NCBI RefSeq assembly: GCF_000972845.2
Contig: NC_040028.1
Coordinates: 10,362,038 to 10,426,037, forward strand
Source of the DNA: Larimichthys crocea
Taxonomy: Eukaryota > Chordata > Actinopteri > Sciaenidae
Direction: 5' to 3'
DNA: 64,000 bases
In this document: positions 13,901 through 23,180 of the stretch, piece after piece
Numbering within the stretch: the first letter of the stretch is position 1
Layout: each line of letters opens with the position of its first letter
Notes under the pieces: model-generated
Database searches by the model: none
Told to the model about the DNA's origin: nothing
Seen by the model: the letters and a program-made list of their open reading frames with translations, nothing else
Made by a program: the position numbers and the translations under genes

Positions 13901-15644
13901 AACCTAAATTTAATGGTCACTATGGACGTCACCATGCAGAATGCAGAAGGCAGCTAACCAAACTGTCTTTATGCACCTATGGGATTTTAATGTCCAGCAA
14001 ATGTGGATCAGATTGCATCCGCTCAGCAGTCTGTACAGAACCCAGGCTATGGATAGCCCTGTGTCCACTCAGAGGGAGAGCAAACCAATCCCTTATCCCC
14101 TTACACCCTGGCCCCGTCAGGGTCACTAGAACAATACAGTGGCAACAGGCAAACACCCCTGCTGACCCAGGTGTCAGATCCCTTAGGAACCACAGTGAGC
14201 CATCATTCACCACCAGCACAATTAAAGGTTTTCTTCAAGTGTACTAACGACTGATGAACTATGACAAAACTGTAAGGTATCCATTTTAATAACACCAGAC
14301 TGCCACATGCTTTAAAAATTGATGCACCAATATCCGTAACCGAGGACATAAAAAAATCAAAGGAACGTCCTATATAAAAAAACACTACAAGGAAGGCCTT
14401 GTTACAATTTGTCTGTGCTGAAGATGTCTGAATGTATGATCCATCATACATGAAAAAGAAATCTGTGTCAGATCTCCTCTTGCTGTGACAGCTCCTCTTA
14501 GTTTGACAGCCTCTTCTGTGGTATTGTTCCATTGTAGTGGCGGCTGAACTGAGTGGGGCATACTGGGAGACGTTGTCCATGACACAATCCCTGGGCCTGG
14601 GCTCGGGTTGCACAGGTTGGGGTTGGAGGAAATCTCAGGTGACCGACGCTGGCTATCCCTTGGCAATGCTGTCCTGGAGACAGGAGTGGCCCAGATTTGT
14701 CATGAAGGATTTTCCATTACTGTAGCAGACGCTGACAGCTGCCTAGCAGCTCTATGCTTCAAGCATAAACTAATAGATTTGGGCCGTCTGCCTTTAAATG
14801 CTAACTTAAGAGCCCTCCAGTAAGGCTATCAAATGTGTGCTAATTTATGAAATCTTGAATGAATAAATAATTGAAATAAAGACTTTCGACTTGTGAAGTG
14901 GATGCATTTTTGCACACATCTGTTGAAAGAGGGACCTCAAACTTTTTATGCATTCAGTCAGTTTAGTGGGTTTTGTGCCGGTGCCGAGCTTTCGTTGAGT
15001 CAATCCTGTATGAAGACTAAAATCTATCTTGGAGTATTTTGAGTAATATATCAAATTTGATAATTGCTGACAAATGGAAAGGAACAAATGTGTACACATG
15101 AAACTTGTAGGTGTAAAAATGAAATAGATGGCGTCAGCCAAATAAAAGATCAGTTTCTGAAGTAGATTCACCTACTCAGGAATCTAACAAGGGTCAATGC
15201 AATTTCAGGTCTAACGACTTATTCAAAAGAAAATAAAGGCAATATTAATAAAGTTGTATTTAGGTTCACAATAAGAAATAAATTAAACCAAAATCAAGCT
15301 CCATCTGCTTTCGTGTGATGGCAGAAATGCATGCACAAAATGGCTGCATCTTAAAAGTTAGCACCTATGTCTAGTTGTGCGAGGAACTGGATGAGATTCT
15401 TTTCTGGAGTGACGAGGCTCTCCTTTGTGGCTTGCTGGATACACACTGTGTGAGAGCTGGTTTTTCCTGTCAAACCCTGAAACTTCCTTAAGACACAGAC
15501 TCATATCACAAATGCACAAACACACACACATGCACACACACACACACATGCACACACCGCTGACCCAGCACACAAAATATATAGGGACATGACAAATGAG
15601 CATTCAACGACTCTTGTATGGTACTTGTACTAGTGACACATTTA

Positions 15645-15690
<46 letters not shown>

Positions 15691-18664
15691 ATTACTGTAT
15701 AGTGTATATAATACTTTATTCCATAAGAATTACAGATGCACCTGCTGTTACGGTAACTGAAAAGCCACAGAGTGCACTGTTCTATTTGCGGTAATCTATA
15801 TTGGTGTATGTGGTGTTGACCCAGAGAAACCTGAAACAGTTCTGCAGATAACTTATAATATATACCATGTGGAAACTGCATTTTTTTTCTTCAAATAAGG
15901 CAGTTTAGGTAAATGGGTTGATTCAAAAGCATAGTTCTTAAATTGACACCCAGTGATCTGTTTTGTCTGAAACTGAAACTTCACAGGACAAAAATAATAT
16001 TATGTTAAAATGTTAAAAGGTTCACGATAATAACAGCTTGTCTGATAACATTGACAACTCATGCAGCTTGTTATTTTTAACTTTTCTCACCTTTTCACTC
16101 ACTTCACTTACCACTGGCTTTGTACATAGCAGGTGTTTGCACTTGCCCATACTTTATATGGAGATATTATTAATATTATTAATATTTTAATTAATTCAAC
16201 TAGAGCGAGGAACTAGACATCATACTAAACTGGTCCGTGTCTTTTGTCTGTCTTTTCTCAGAGTGCTGCTCTCAGAAAATATTCTGACTGCATCAACTGC
16301 AACAGTTATGTAATGAGCTTCTAGCAAAGTAGTAGTTGAACCTGAGTGACCGGCAACTGGGAGGTAGTAAAACAAAGCTGTAATATCCCAGTAAAACCTT
16401 TAACCTTATGGTTATCAACTTAAAAGCTCGGAAATGGTACCTTCAGGATGCAATAGTGAGAGGGATATGTTGCAATGTCAGTTTGTCTAAAGTGTAAAGC
16501 TGTCAAAAGTATTATTATAAATTATCAGACACATATTAAGCTAGCTTACATTGTCCAACTTGACTTATCATTAGTTTTGCAATGTTAGCAATCAACACGT
16601 GGACAACTATAACATCTGAATGCCATGGCTGTTATTTTGCAGATTGCAAACAATTGCATGAGGTTGAAGTATTATTGTAATATCTTACAGAATTTGGATC
16701 AACGCGAGATTGAGAAACATGTGAGAAAAAGTGTGTGAATGTCATGACGCATCTATGAGAAAAGGATGCAGATTGATATTGTAGTTTCTAAAGATTATGA
16801 TGGTGTATGTGACAGAGAAAAGTTGTGAGTTGAAAGAGTTGTATGAGAAGCGTATGAGATGCGTATGATAACCTGTGTAAGCAAGATCGCCTGTGACAGC
16901 GAATGTGGTTAGAAATAACAGTGTCAAAAGAGTGTTTATATCAAAAGCAAGGATTGTTATTTGAATAAGAGGGAAGCTTAAATTCTTGATTCATGATTAC
17001 TTAACCTTTTTGGAAAGAAAGCTTGTACCTGTGCAGTGGCACTGATTTGCAAGCAGCGTTCGAATAGAGTAGACACCATGTTTTGTCAGTGTAAAAGCAT
17101 GGCTGCTCTGGTTTTTCTTCTTCTTTACATGAATGTAATATCCAAAGCTGTATGCCAATCAAGAACGGAAACCATAAATATTGTCAGTCACTTGTAATTA
17201 TATACACTCCTAAGTTTATGCTACTACAATTACAACTACAATTATTTGTCGAGGATATAATTATCCTCTCTTACATATACAGTAGATATGTACACACGTT
17301 CATTTTTGCCCTGGTCTTTTTTGCAGTGTAACAACTGTACTGATGTTACGTTAAGATAGCTAGCAACGTATGTACTGCACATGTCTGTGTGTAGTGTGGC
17401 TGGTATGACTCTATGTGTGGCAGCCCAGCCCCTGTTTGGTCTAAAAGCTTAATGGGAACAGTTTATTCTGTGCATATGTATAGGAATACACAATGAACAT
17501 TACTGGGTTTGACTATTGGATTGATTCTATGACTGAATATCAGTGGAAGATTCCAATGCTGAATGTGGAAACACTACTATAAGCACAAACGTTTATATGC
17601 TACCTCTAAAATTAGTCATCCACTGCATATATTTGTCTTTGACATATACTATTCCTTATGGCACAAAGCACATCACTGTCATCAGTAAGAACAACATGAG
17701 GACTGTATAAGCTTCGTCATGTATGAAAGAAATTACTGTAGGACATCCATGTAAGGAAAAGGTGTTTTTTATATGCTATATGATGGTGAGTAAAATGATG
17801 TGTTTGCATGTAAAAGTGGATGATAGGATTTGGTGGCGGTTTAAGTGATGATGATTGCGACAGCAGGTGTAAAGTTTGACCTAACTTTCTCTCATCGTTA
17901 GCAGCACCTTGGCCAATGATCATGGTAAAACACATGGCGAGAATGTAAATTGTTGAATTCCACAAAAAAAAAAACATATGTTGGAATGGAAACAACTACT
18001 ATTTGTTCCAAAATGATCATTTCAGAAGCAGCCTACAGACGGACAAGGAGAGGAAGAGCCTTCATTTCTTCTTCCGCCACCCCATACCCCGCCTGCCAAA
18101 TGTTCCTATAAGCACAAACCCCCAATGGAGATCTAAAATCCCCACTGATGTCACAAACAACATACTACCTGTTTTTAGATCTGCATATCAAAGCGAAATA
18201 CAAGGCAGGCAGGGAAGATATAAGAGACCTGCCCAAAGGAAACCAGCAAAGGGCAATGGAGCACCACAAAGTGCATATCCAGTATCTGCTGCATTCAACA
18301 GGATGTTCTAATGCATCGTTTTCTCTACCTTTAAGGGGTGAACAGGAAAAAGGCTGCACTAGGGGAAAATCCCTTGAAATGTTTATAGTTTTCTGATTTT
18401 CTGTTTTGTTTTGTTTTGTTTTGTTGTTTTGGTATCAGCGATGTACCAGAAAGTTGGAAGATACCTGAGTCGAAAGTCAAAATAAGTTAATATGAGACAA
18501 TAATAGAAGCAATCATCCTTGCAAACAAAACACAGGCATATACTCCGATACGCCGCACAAACTCTATCCTTGGGTGTAAAGTATGGGTCAGTGAGTGTCA
18601 CTTTGAATGCAGTGTGCAAGCGATGCAAGGACTTACTAGCAGAGTAGCCAAGAGAAGCCTCCAT
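3220..18664 (-). CDS. ikzf2: Helios-like Ikaros-family zinc-finger transcription factor (spliced, 7 coding exons)
   Basis: This is a nuclear DNA-binding regulator of the Ikaros family; in mammals Helios acts in lymphoid and regulatory T cells. The coding exons join in frame as 18664-18637, 13458-13357, 10445-10263, 9024-8857, 5758-5621, 5139-5008 and 4016-3220. Every junction is phase 1 with GT-AG ends. The product is 515 residues, against 526 for human Helios as I recall it. It has ZF2 at residues 111-131, ZF3 at 139-159, ZF4 at 167-188, a linker with [14 protein letters not shown], and the dimerisation fingers ZF5 at 462-482 and ZF6 at 490-512. Helios rather than a paralogue is indicated by '[16 protein letters not shown]', '[14 protein letters not shown]' and the terminal '[10 protein letters not shown]'. 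The N-terminal finger ZF1 is absent. The exon chain is inferred from sequence and family knowledge; no transcript was seen. Confidence 0.93.
5008..5139 (-). CDS. ikzf2: ikzf2 coding exon 6 (linker with conserved KRKS-TPQKFVG motif)
   Basis: This 132-bp exon encodes residues 208-250 plus split codons 207 and 251. It contains [20 protein letters not shown] followed by [10 protein letters not shown], which lines up with the Helios segment before the C-terminal exon. The acceptor TTTCTACAG precedes 5139 and the donor GTAGGT follows 5008. The basic KRK cluster is conserved in the family. No zinc finger is present. Confidence 0.94.
5621..5758 (-). CDS. ikzf2: ikzf2 coding exon 5 (ZF4)
   Basis: This 138-bp exon encodes [20 protein letters not shown] followed by [13 protein letters not shown] and a short tail ending SGPYT. 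ZF4 is C167-X2-C170-X12-H183-X4-H188, the C2HC-spaced fourth finger typical of the family. The acceptor CCCCTTTAG precedes 5758 and the donor GTAAAT follows 5621. The finger is almost identical to mammalian Ikaros-family ZF4. The open frame that starts with methionine over this interval is in the wrong phase and is a shadow. Confidence 0.96.
5759..8856. other. ikzf2 intron between ZF2/3 and ZF4 exons
   Basis: This is an AT-rich intron of about 3.1 kb with GT-AG ends. It holds a short CA-rich run near 6768-6790, a T-rich tract near 6981-7006 and an A16 run at 8235-8250. No family exon or recognisable mobile element was found. Confidence 0.7.
8857..9024 (-). CDS. ikzf2: ikzf2 coding exon 4 (DNA-binding fingers ZF2 and ZF3)
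   Basis: This 168-bp exon is the size of the conserved Ikaros-family ZF2/ZF3 exon. ZF2 is C111-X2-C114-X12-H127-X3-H131 with [14 protein letters not shown]. The linker is TGEKPFK. ZF3 is C139-X2-C142-X12-H155-X3-H159 with [18 protein letters not shown]. These two fingers make the main base contacts to GGGAA-type sites in the family. The acceptor CTCTATCAG is before 9024 and the donor GTAAGA follows 8857. The residue before the first cysteine is Q (FQCNQC), as in Ikaros and Aiolos, where human Helios has H. The residue after CNQCG is V rather than the usual A. Confidence 0.97.
9099..9124. repeat. Poly-T run (26 nt)
   Basis: An uninterrupted run of T on the plus strand, A on the transcript strand, about 75 bp upstream of the ZF2/ZF3 exon in transcript direction. 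It is likely polymorphic in length. Confidence 0.95.
9383..9472. repeat. Two perfect tandem copies of a 45-bp unit
   Basis: Positions 9383-9427 and 9428-9472 are identical over 45 bp; the unit starts TTTTTGTGTCATCTC and ends GTTGTGTATGTC. Perfect identity implies a recent duplication or an assembly artefact. Confidence 0.95.
10263..10445 (-). CDS. ikzf2: ikzf2 coding exon 3 (acidic region; lacks ZF1)
   Basis: This 183-bp exon encodes residues 45-104 plus the split codons 44 and 105. The acceptor is TTTTACAG before 10445. The segment is acidic, starting ELTIKQEEE and ending SRQPNG. 'IKQE' fits the sumoylation consensus (hydrophobic-K-x-E) at the place where Ikaros has VKVE and Helios VKLE. 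In mammals the equivalent exon, as I know it, is 261 bp and continues after 'PNG' into ZF1. Here a donor, AATG|GTAGCA, sits right after 'PNG' and the exon is 78 bp shorter. Reading past it gives '[15 protein letters not shown]' and a stop, with no zinc-finger spacing. The donor is weak at +4 and +5, so usage needs transcript evidence; a second phase-1 GT lies 36 bp downstream. Confidence 0.8.
10806..10905. repeat. (GA)n microsatellite, about 100 bp
   Basis: A nearly pure GA tract with one AAA interruption near 10867-10870. On the transcript strand it is a (TC)n polypyrimidine run about 360 nt upstream of the acidic-exon acceptor. The apparent SLSLSL and ERERER ORFs over it are artefacts. Confidence 0.98.
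12672..12925 (+). mobile_element. 3' end of a non-LTR retrotransposon (L2/Rex-like LINE), 5'-truncated
   Basis: From 12679 the plus strand reads [20 protein letters not shown] and then [17 protein letters not shown] before a stop. This is the C-terminal tail typical of fish L2/Rex-type reverse transcriptase ORFs. It is followed by a short 3' UTR with 'TTTGAGTATCTAGAAAAGCACTTTA' split around 12885 and an AT-rich tail. No more upstream RT sequence is visible, so the copy is 5'-truncated. The exact family cannot be named without a library search. Confidence 0.85.
13357..13458 (-). CDS. ikzf2: ikzf2 coding exon 2 (N-terminal SP-rich segment)
   Basis: This 102-bp exon encodes residues 11-43 plus the split codons for S10 and E44. 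The acceptor is TTTGTCTCCCAG before 13458 and the donor is a consensus GTGAGT at 13356-13351. The peptide includes [19 protein letters not shown], which lines up with the human Helios segment 'SPEREHSNMAIDL...NGQ'. The segment is low-complexity and probably disordered. The frame is set by the phase-1 junctions on both sides; another frame is open here but gives no family match. Confidence 0.85.
13459..18636. other. ikzf2 intron after the first coding exon
   Basis: This 5.2-kb intron is AT-rich except for about 14000-14800, which is richer in G and C and has overlapping short ORFs on both strands that I do not recognise. It may be an old repeat or a conserved non-coding block. CA and TA repeats occur at 15521-15556 and 15645-15689. 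No coding exon with family similarity was found. Confidence 0.65.
15645..15689. repeat. (AT)n(AC)n compound microsatellite
   Basis: About 25 bp of AT followed by about 20 bp of AC. A second interrupted CA tract lies at 15521-15556. Confidence 0.95.
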
Positions 18665-18683
18665 TTCAAATGCGTTTGGAGTG
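18637..18683 (-). CDS. ikzf2: ikzf2 first coding exon (start codon; encodes MEASLGYSA plus one base)
   Basis: An acceptor CCCTGCAG precedes 18683. There are 19 nt of 5' UTR, then ATG at 18664-18662 in good context (A at -3, G at +4). Twenty-eight coding bases follow before a strong donor GTAAGT at 18636-18631. The peptide MEASLGYSA(S) continues in the next exon as [13 protein letters not shown]. This parallels the human Helios N terminus, which has a similar short first coding exon followed by a '...LSPEREHSNM' stretch. The phase-1 ending fits the next exon exactly. Reading through the donor gives only an unrelated tail before a stop. Confidence 0.82.
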
Positions 18684-20095
18684 CTGCAGGGAATAAAAAG
18701 TAATTAGCTATTACAGTGACTTTTACATTTCCTTTACACAAATGTTGTTTCAAAACCAGCCTGGCCTATATGTCATTATAAATAGTGTGAAACAACGGTA
18801 TGCACCTTCAGAATTAAACTTGAACCTGTAAACTATTCGTATGTTTCTAATCATATTTATACCCTAACTGAAGGCTGTTAGGCAGCTTTAGGTGCAAGGT
18901 TCCAGTGTACAGAGGTGCACTACAACAGAGACTCTGGTCTGTGCTGTTTTCTTATCAGAGACGTAGTCACATATATTTAGCAAGCTACCCTATGAGCTAT
19001 TTTAAATGTGTGAACTGCCGTGTTTGAGTTTCAAGTTCACCATAAAAATGTTCTGGCCTGAAAAGAAGTTAAATTATAGATGGCATGATCTCGACATTTC
19101 CTGCATTTTAGTGGTGGTTTGTGCTAGAATATATATAAGAACCAGCTTTAATTAAGGTAGAGATGATGTGATCGTTTATTTAAACATAGTCTTCCTGTTC
19201 AAAAAAGGCAAAAGATAAGCTATAAATTTAGCCATTCCCTACAGTTAGTGATAGCTAACCCTAACCCTACTTCTTTAAAAGGTGTAGGGTTTACTTTTTG
19301 TACAAAAGTGGGATTACAATGACTGACCAAATGACACAAAAAATACCTTAACTCAAAACGAAACATGAGGCATTCATTCTGTGCAGAAATACATTTTAAC
19401 ACACGCCTCATTTCTAAACTTTACATCTTGTCTAAACATTTGTGGTCTCGTCGATAAGGAAGTTGTCAGTAGGTTCCTTGTAAGTTGATTCTAATTTTTA
19501 TGAATTGCAAATGAAAGTTAGGGTCTTTACCCCCTGAACCACTGTCACTGTGCTGACGATTTGTCAACCTTGTCGGTTCAACTCAACACATAAGCGTATT
19601 ATGATTATTGTCATTTGGAATACGCATTGCATCAGAGAGAGAGAGAGTCTGTTCATATTCATTTAAAACACTGAGTCAGATCACACAATAAATGTGTTAT
19701 GCCACAGCACACACTGGTTGCTTCCTTGAAGAACATAAAGCTTAACCTTTACATTGGAAAACAACTCAAACATGTTATTGCAGAAACTCTTCTTTTGACT
19801 GTGTAACATCTACAGACCCAGTACAAAGTATCCCACATCATTACTCAGTTTCTTTGAACTGAACTTTTTTTTCTATAGCACTCTTCTGTGTTACAAAGAT
19901 GATGGCTATCTGACTCGGGGCCAGCTTCAACTTTCTCATGGTCTGAGTTCTTAATACAGCTACAAGGAGGAAACTTTGGCCACTTAAAAAAAAAAAAAAA
20001 AAGTTGTTTCTGGCGGCTAAACTTAAAACTGAAACGTGAAAGCAAAAGAAGAAAGTAATACATAGATGAAACAAAAAGTGGATTCATGTAATTAC

Positions 20096-20178
20096 CTTCA
20101 AGCGTCTCCCCTGTGCAAAATTAGTTGGTGATTTCAGTCAAAGACGTAGGGAGGGGATGGTAAGTTGTCTCCACCTCC
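20096..20178 (-). other. ikzf2: Putative non-coding 5' UTR exon of ikzf2
   Basis: On the minus strand an acceptor TTTTGTTTTACAG precedes 20178, and 83 bp later GAAG is followed by the donor GTAATT. There is no ATG in the interval and stops are present in the reading frames, so it would be untranslated. It lies 1.4 kb upstream of the first coding exon, which itself has an acceptor and therefore needs an upstream exon. The call is inferred from splice signals and position only. Confidence 0.5.
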
Positions 20179-20339
20179 CTGTAAAACAAAAAAAGTCAAA
20201 ATTACCTATTTTGTCCAGTGATCACTCACGAATGTGTAAAAAAAAAAGAAGCATGTTTCAAATGTCTTATGAAAGAGAAATGATTAAAAACTAAAAACTA
20301 AAAAAAACATCTGATAGTCAATTTGAGCAAGTTCGGAAA

Positions 20340-20480
20340 AGCAGAGAAAAGTTTAGGAGGAGCGCATCTCGTCCTACAGGTGACTTGTTGCTGCGTCAAA
20401 GCCTCTTCTGCGCGCGTCCCGTCGTCTTCTCCACCTTAAAAGCGACACCGACACCGTCCCATCGAGCTCCACATACGCAC
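20340..20480 (-). promoter_or_regulatory. CpG-rich block, candidate promoter or alternative first exon of ikzf2
   Basis: CpG dinucleotides cluster here (for example CGCGCGTCCCGTCG) against an otherwise CpG-poor background. Together with the block at 21540-21850 this is the most promoter-like DNA upstream of the first coding exon. No TATA box or Inr can be assigned with confidence. Confidence 0.4.
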
Positions 20481-20512
20481 TCGATTCAAACTTGCGACAT
20501 TTCTTTAGAAGT

Positions 20513-20546
<34 letters not shown>

Positions 20547-20548
20547 CA
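20513..20548. repeat. (CA)n microsatellite
   Basis: About 36 bp of CA repeat with one AA interruption, just outside the CpG-rich block. Confidence 0.95.
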
Positions 20549-21143
20549 TTCATACACTTTTACAGTAGGAACACCGAGAGGGAGGAAGACTCAACAAGTT
20601 GGTAAAGGAAAGAAAGAGAGGGATGGATCAAACTGGATCCACCGGTTCCTAAGGAATTAACCATAGCGGGCAGGGAGCAGCCAAGCTATTTTCAACAACC
20701 AAGAGACTGGAAATCCGTGTATAGACAATGTTGAAAAGCTACTGTGGAGACGTGACTCAAGGTCGGACCGGCTGAGCCGTTTAGACATTTGAACTGCGAC
20801 TGTGGTGAATGGGAATAATGTGATGTAGTGGCAAATCAAACGGTGGGTAAACTCCTCCATGACGACCCTTCCTCTAAATAAAAATAAATAAATAAATAAA
20901 ACTCACAACCAACAGGATGAAAATATGTCGAGAAATGAAGTGTCACGTCAGAAATGTGAGAAATGGAGTCATTTCCCCCTTTCTAAATTTAAATATAGAG
21001 CCACTTTTGACAGCACTTCATGGTATGTCTACAACCAGACTTTAGGAATCCCAATTTAAAATACATGCCAGAGGCAGAAAATAAAGATGGGGAAAGTCTA
21101 TTTTGCAGATGTACAAACAGGTGAAGCAGAGAGGACTGGGTGC

Positions 21144-21171
21144 ATTTACCTGCAAAAAAAAAAAAAAAAAA
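21144..21171 (-). promoter_or_regulatory. Composite splice site: T18 tract, GCAG, then GTAAAT
   Basis: The minus strand reads 18 T, GCAG, and immediately GTAAAT. A strong acceptor abutting a donor is the arrangement of a zero-length recursive splice site. It could also be one end of an alternative 5' exon, or a chance event next to a poly-A insertion. Confidence 0.35.
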
Positions 21172-21532
21172 GCCAGTTTTTATTGTTATAACGCGCTGTG
21201 TTTCTCTCCTGTTAAGTGATATTTTTTGGGGGGGTTGTTGTTGTTGGCCGCGTTGCCCACATGGTTTGGAGCTGACTGACAGCTGCAATTCAACAGGTTA
21301 TCCGATCAGCAGTCTAAAGCAGAGCACGTCTGGCTTTCCATTCATCAGACAGACGCTCCTTGTCTGCCTTTGCCGCAGACAGCAGCTCTGAAGCGTCTGC
21401 ATATATACTGTAGCCTACTGATAGTCGTAACAACACTGAATAGGCTATGTTAAAGCAGAAACATAATGTTAGTGAATAGAGGAAAACCCGATTCATGCAC
21501 TTGTGTTCCTCCCGCTGTCTTTTTTTATTTAC

Positions 21533-21850
21533 CTTAAACACGTAGGAGTTTATATAATCCCACGAACTTGCACATTGATCCCGGCTGAATGCCTCGGCTC
21601 GGAAATAGGTTTCATTCTAGCCCGATATGCGCCATGCAGCGCGGACTGAAAGGTAGTTTGGTTCCGCAGCAGCAGCAAAAGCAGCAACAGCAGCAAAAGC
21701 AACAGTTGTTAAATCCACCACTGACTTCCTTCTCCATCTCCAGAGCAGAGCAGAGCAGCCAACCCGCCCGTGTTGCTATTCTGGGAAGTCTGACAGAGAA
21801 ACCGATCACAGAGTGTGGACACAGTGTGCCTCTCTGCTCGGCAATCGATT
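21533..21850 (-). promoter_or_regulatory. Candidate upstream promoter and first exon of ikzf2
   Basis: This CpG-richer interval ends, on the minus strand, with TTTAAG and a consensus-like donor GTAAAT at 21532-21527. A TATATAA element lies at about 21550-21558 but is too close to the donor to serve this exon, so transcription would have to start further upstream. A small ORF from an ATG near 21577 (MCKFVGLYKLLRV) ends in a TAA two bases before the donor. The right boundary is arbitrary. Confidence 0.35.
21666..21705. repeat. Interrupted CAG/CAA trinucleotide repeat
   Basis: CAG units alternate with CAA and AAAG units over about 40 bp on the plus strand (CTG on the minus strand), inside the CpG-richer promoter candidate. 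Confidence 0.85.
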
Positions 21851-22373
21851 AGGTTTCAAGGGGCCTCTTATTCCCGAGGCTGCAGCCAGGTTATATCCCT
21901 GTGGCGACAAAAGCATAACTGTCACACGCGTAAAGTATTTCTATAGGGGATTAGAGTATGAGGACAAATAGAGTGACGTATTTTTCTTAAACACATCCTG
22001 CTATCTATAATGTTTTTATTATTAGTTATCTGTCACAAAACACACATATATTTTTTTAAAGAATAATTATTATTATTTAAATTTTTAATTATCTAATTAC
22101 ACATGCCATTATCTAGTCTTGTCACCAGTAATAATAAGGGTCTGATAGTATTTTGCTGAGGCCAATATCAACATCAGTAGAACTATTTGAGAGTTTAAAG
22201 ACTATGATGACATACACTTTTTAACATGCATGCATAATATGAACATGTTGGATAAGGATCGTTTAATATTTTTATTAGAATTAAGATACTGACCACATAA
22301 AAAAAAAAAAAAAAAACTTCATCTCTAGTGGACAGTCTATGTAATGGCAGCACTGTCTTTTTAAGATAAGAAT

Positions 22374-22423
22374 AACACACACACACACACACAACACAAC
22401 ACCACACACAACACACACACACA

Positions 22424-22465
<42 letters not shown>

Positions 22466-22466
22466 T
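22374..22466. repeat. Compound (CA)n-(TA)n microsatellite
   Basis: About 64 bp of CA with several AACA/ACCA interruptions, followed by about 29 bp of TA. Confidence 0.95.
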
Positions 22467-22926
22467 CTATAGGCTAAAGATGATGATGATATGCTCATCA
22501 GCAGTAGTAGGAAGTAAAATTAGTTGCAGTAGTGTGGCGATCATAAAAAAGTGCTGAAAGGCCTAATTGTAGCATTATTACTCGAATAGTACTGCAACAG
22601 CAGTCTGACCCAATCAGTGGGTATATATATACACACACATTAGATTTAACAGGTTCTGACAAGACCCTAAAAAGAGTCATGCATTCTGCAGCTTTAGGGT
22701 TAGGGTAGTTGGGTAGCCTAATTACTGAATTGAATTACTGGATACTGGATTATTGAATGCAACTTCATCTGAAAAAAGTGTACATAACACTTATATGTGC
22801 ACTGTTGCCACTGCTATCTGATTACTGATAAATTGTGTTGTGAATTCTGGGAATCAGTGTAGACTAGTGTAGGATATGCATAAACCCAATCTAAAAGAGG
22901 TAGCACCTCTCTAGTCTTCTGACCAA

Positions 22927-23180
22927 CACAGCACTTTCACACCACATATCTCTTTCACCCATTCACACATATATTCATACACTAATGGCATTGGCTGCTA
23001 TTCAGTGTGCCAACTGCTGATCATCTGCTCATTGGGGGCTAACCATTTATACACATTCACACATTGATGGCAGAGCATCGGGAGCAATTTGGGGTTCAGT
23101 ATCTTGCTCGAGGACACTGGAGCAGACTGGAGGAGCCGGGGATTGGGGGTTGCAGGCACAGGCTCTTGAGAGATTTTCAC
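22927..23180 (+). repeat. Dispersed fish repeat (SINE-like, family not named)
   Basis: The interval contains the hallmark string 'GGGAGCAATTTGGGGTTCAG' followed by 'TATCTTGCTCGAGGACAC' and 'GGAGCCGGGGATTG'. It is preceded by 'CACCCATTCACACATATATTC' (split) and 'GATGGCAGAGCATCGG'. I know this arrangement as a very common interspersed sequence in percomorph genomes. It is diverged and its 3' tRNA-like end is not clear. Confidence 0.65.

Noticed and set aside
16110..16150. Minus-strand donor-like CAGTG|GTAAGTGAAG in the first coding intron
   Set aside because: A good donor, but no credible acceptor or frame that would make an exon compatible with phase-1 neighbours.
22690..22706. Telomere-like TTAGGGTTAGGG (also TAACCCTAACCCTA at 19255-19270)
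   Set aside because: Two units are too short to call an interstitial telomeric tract.
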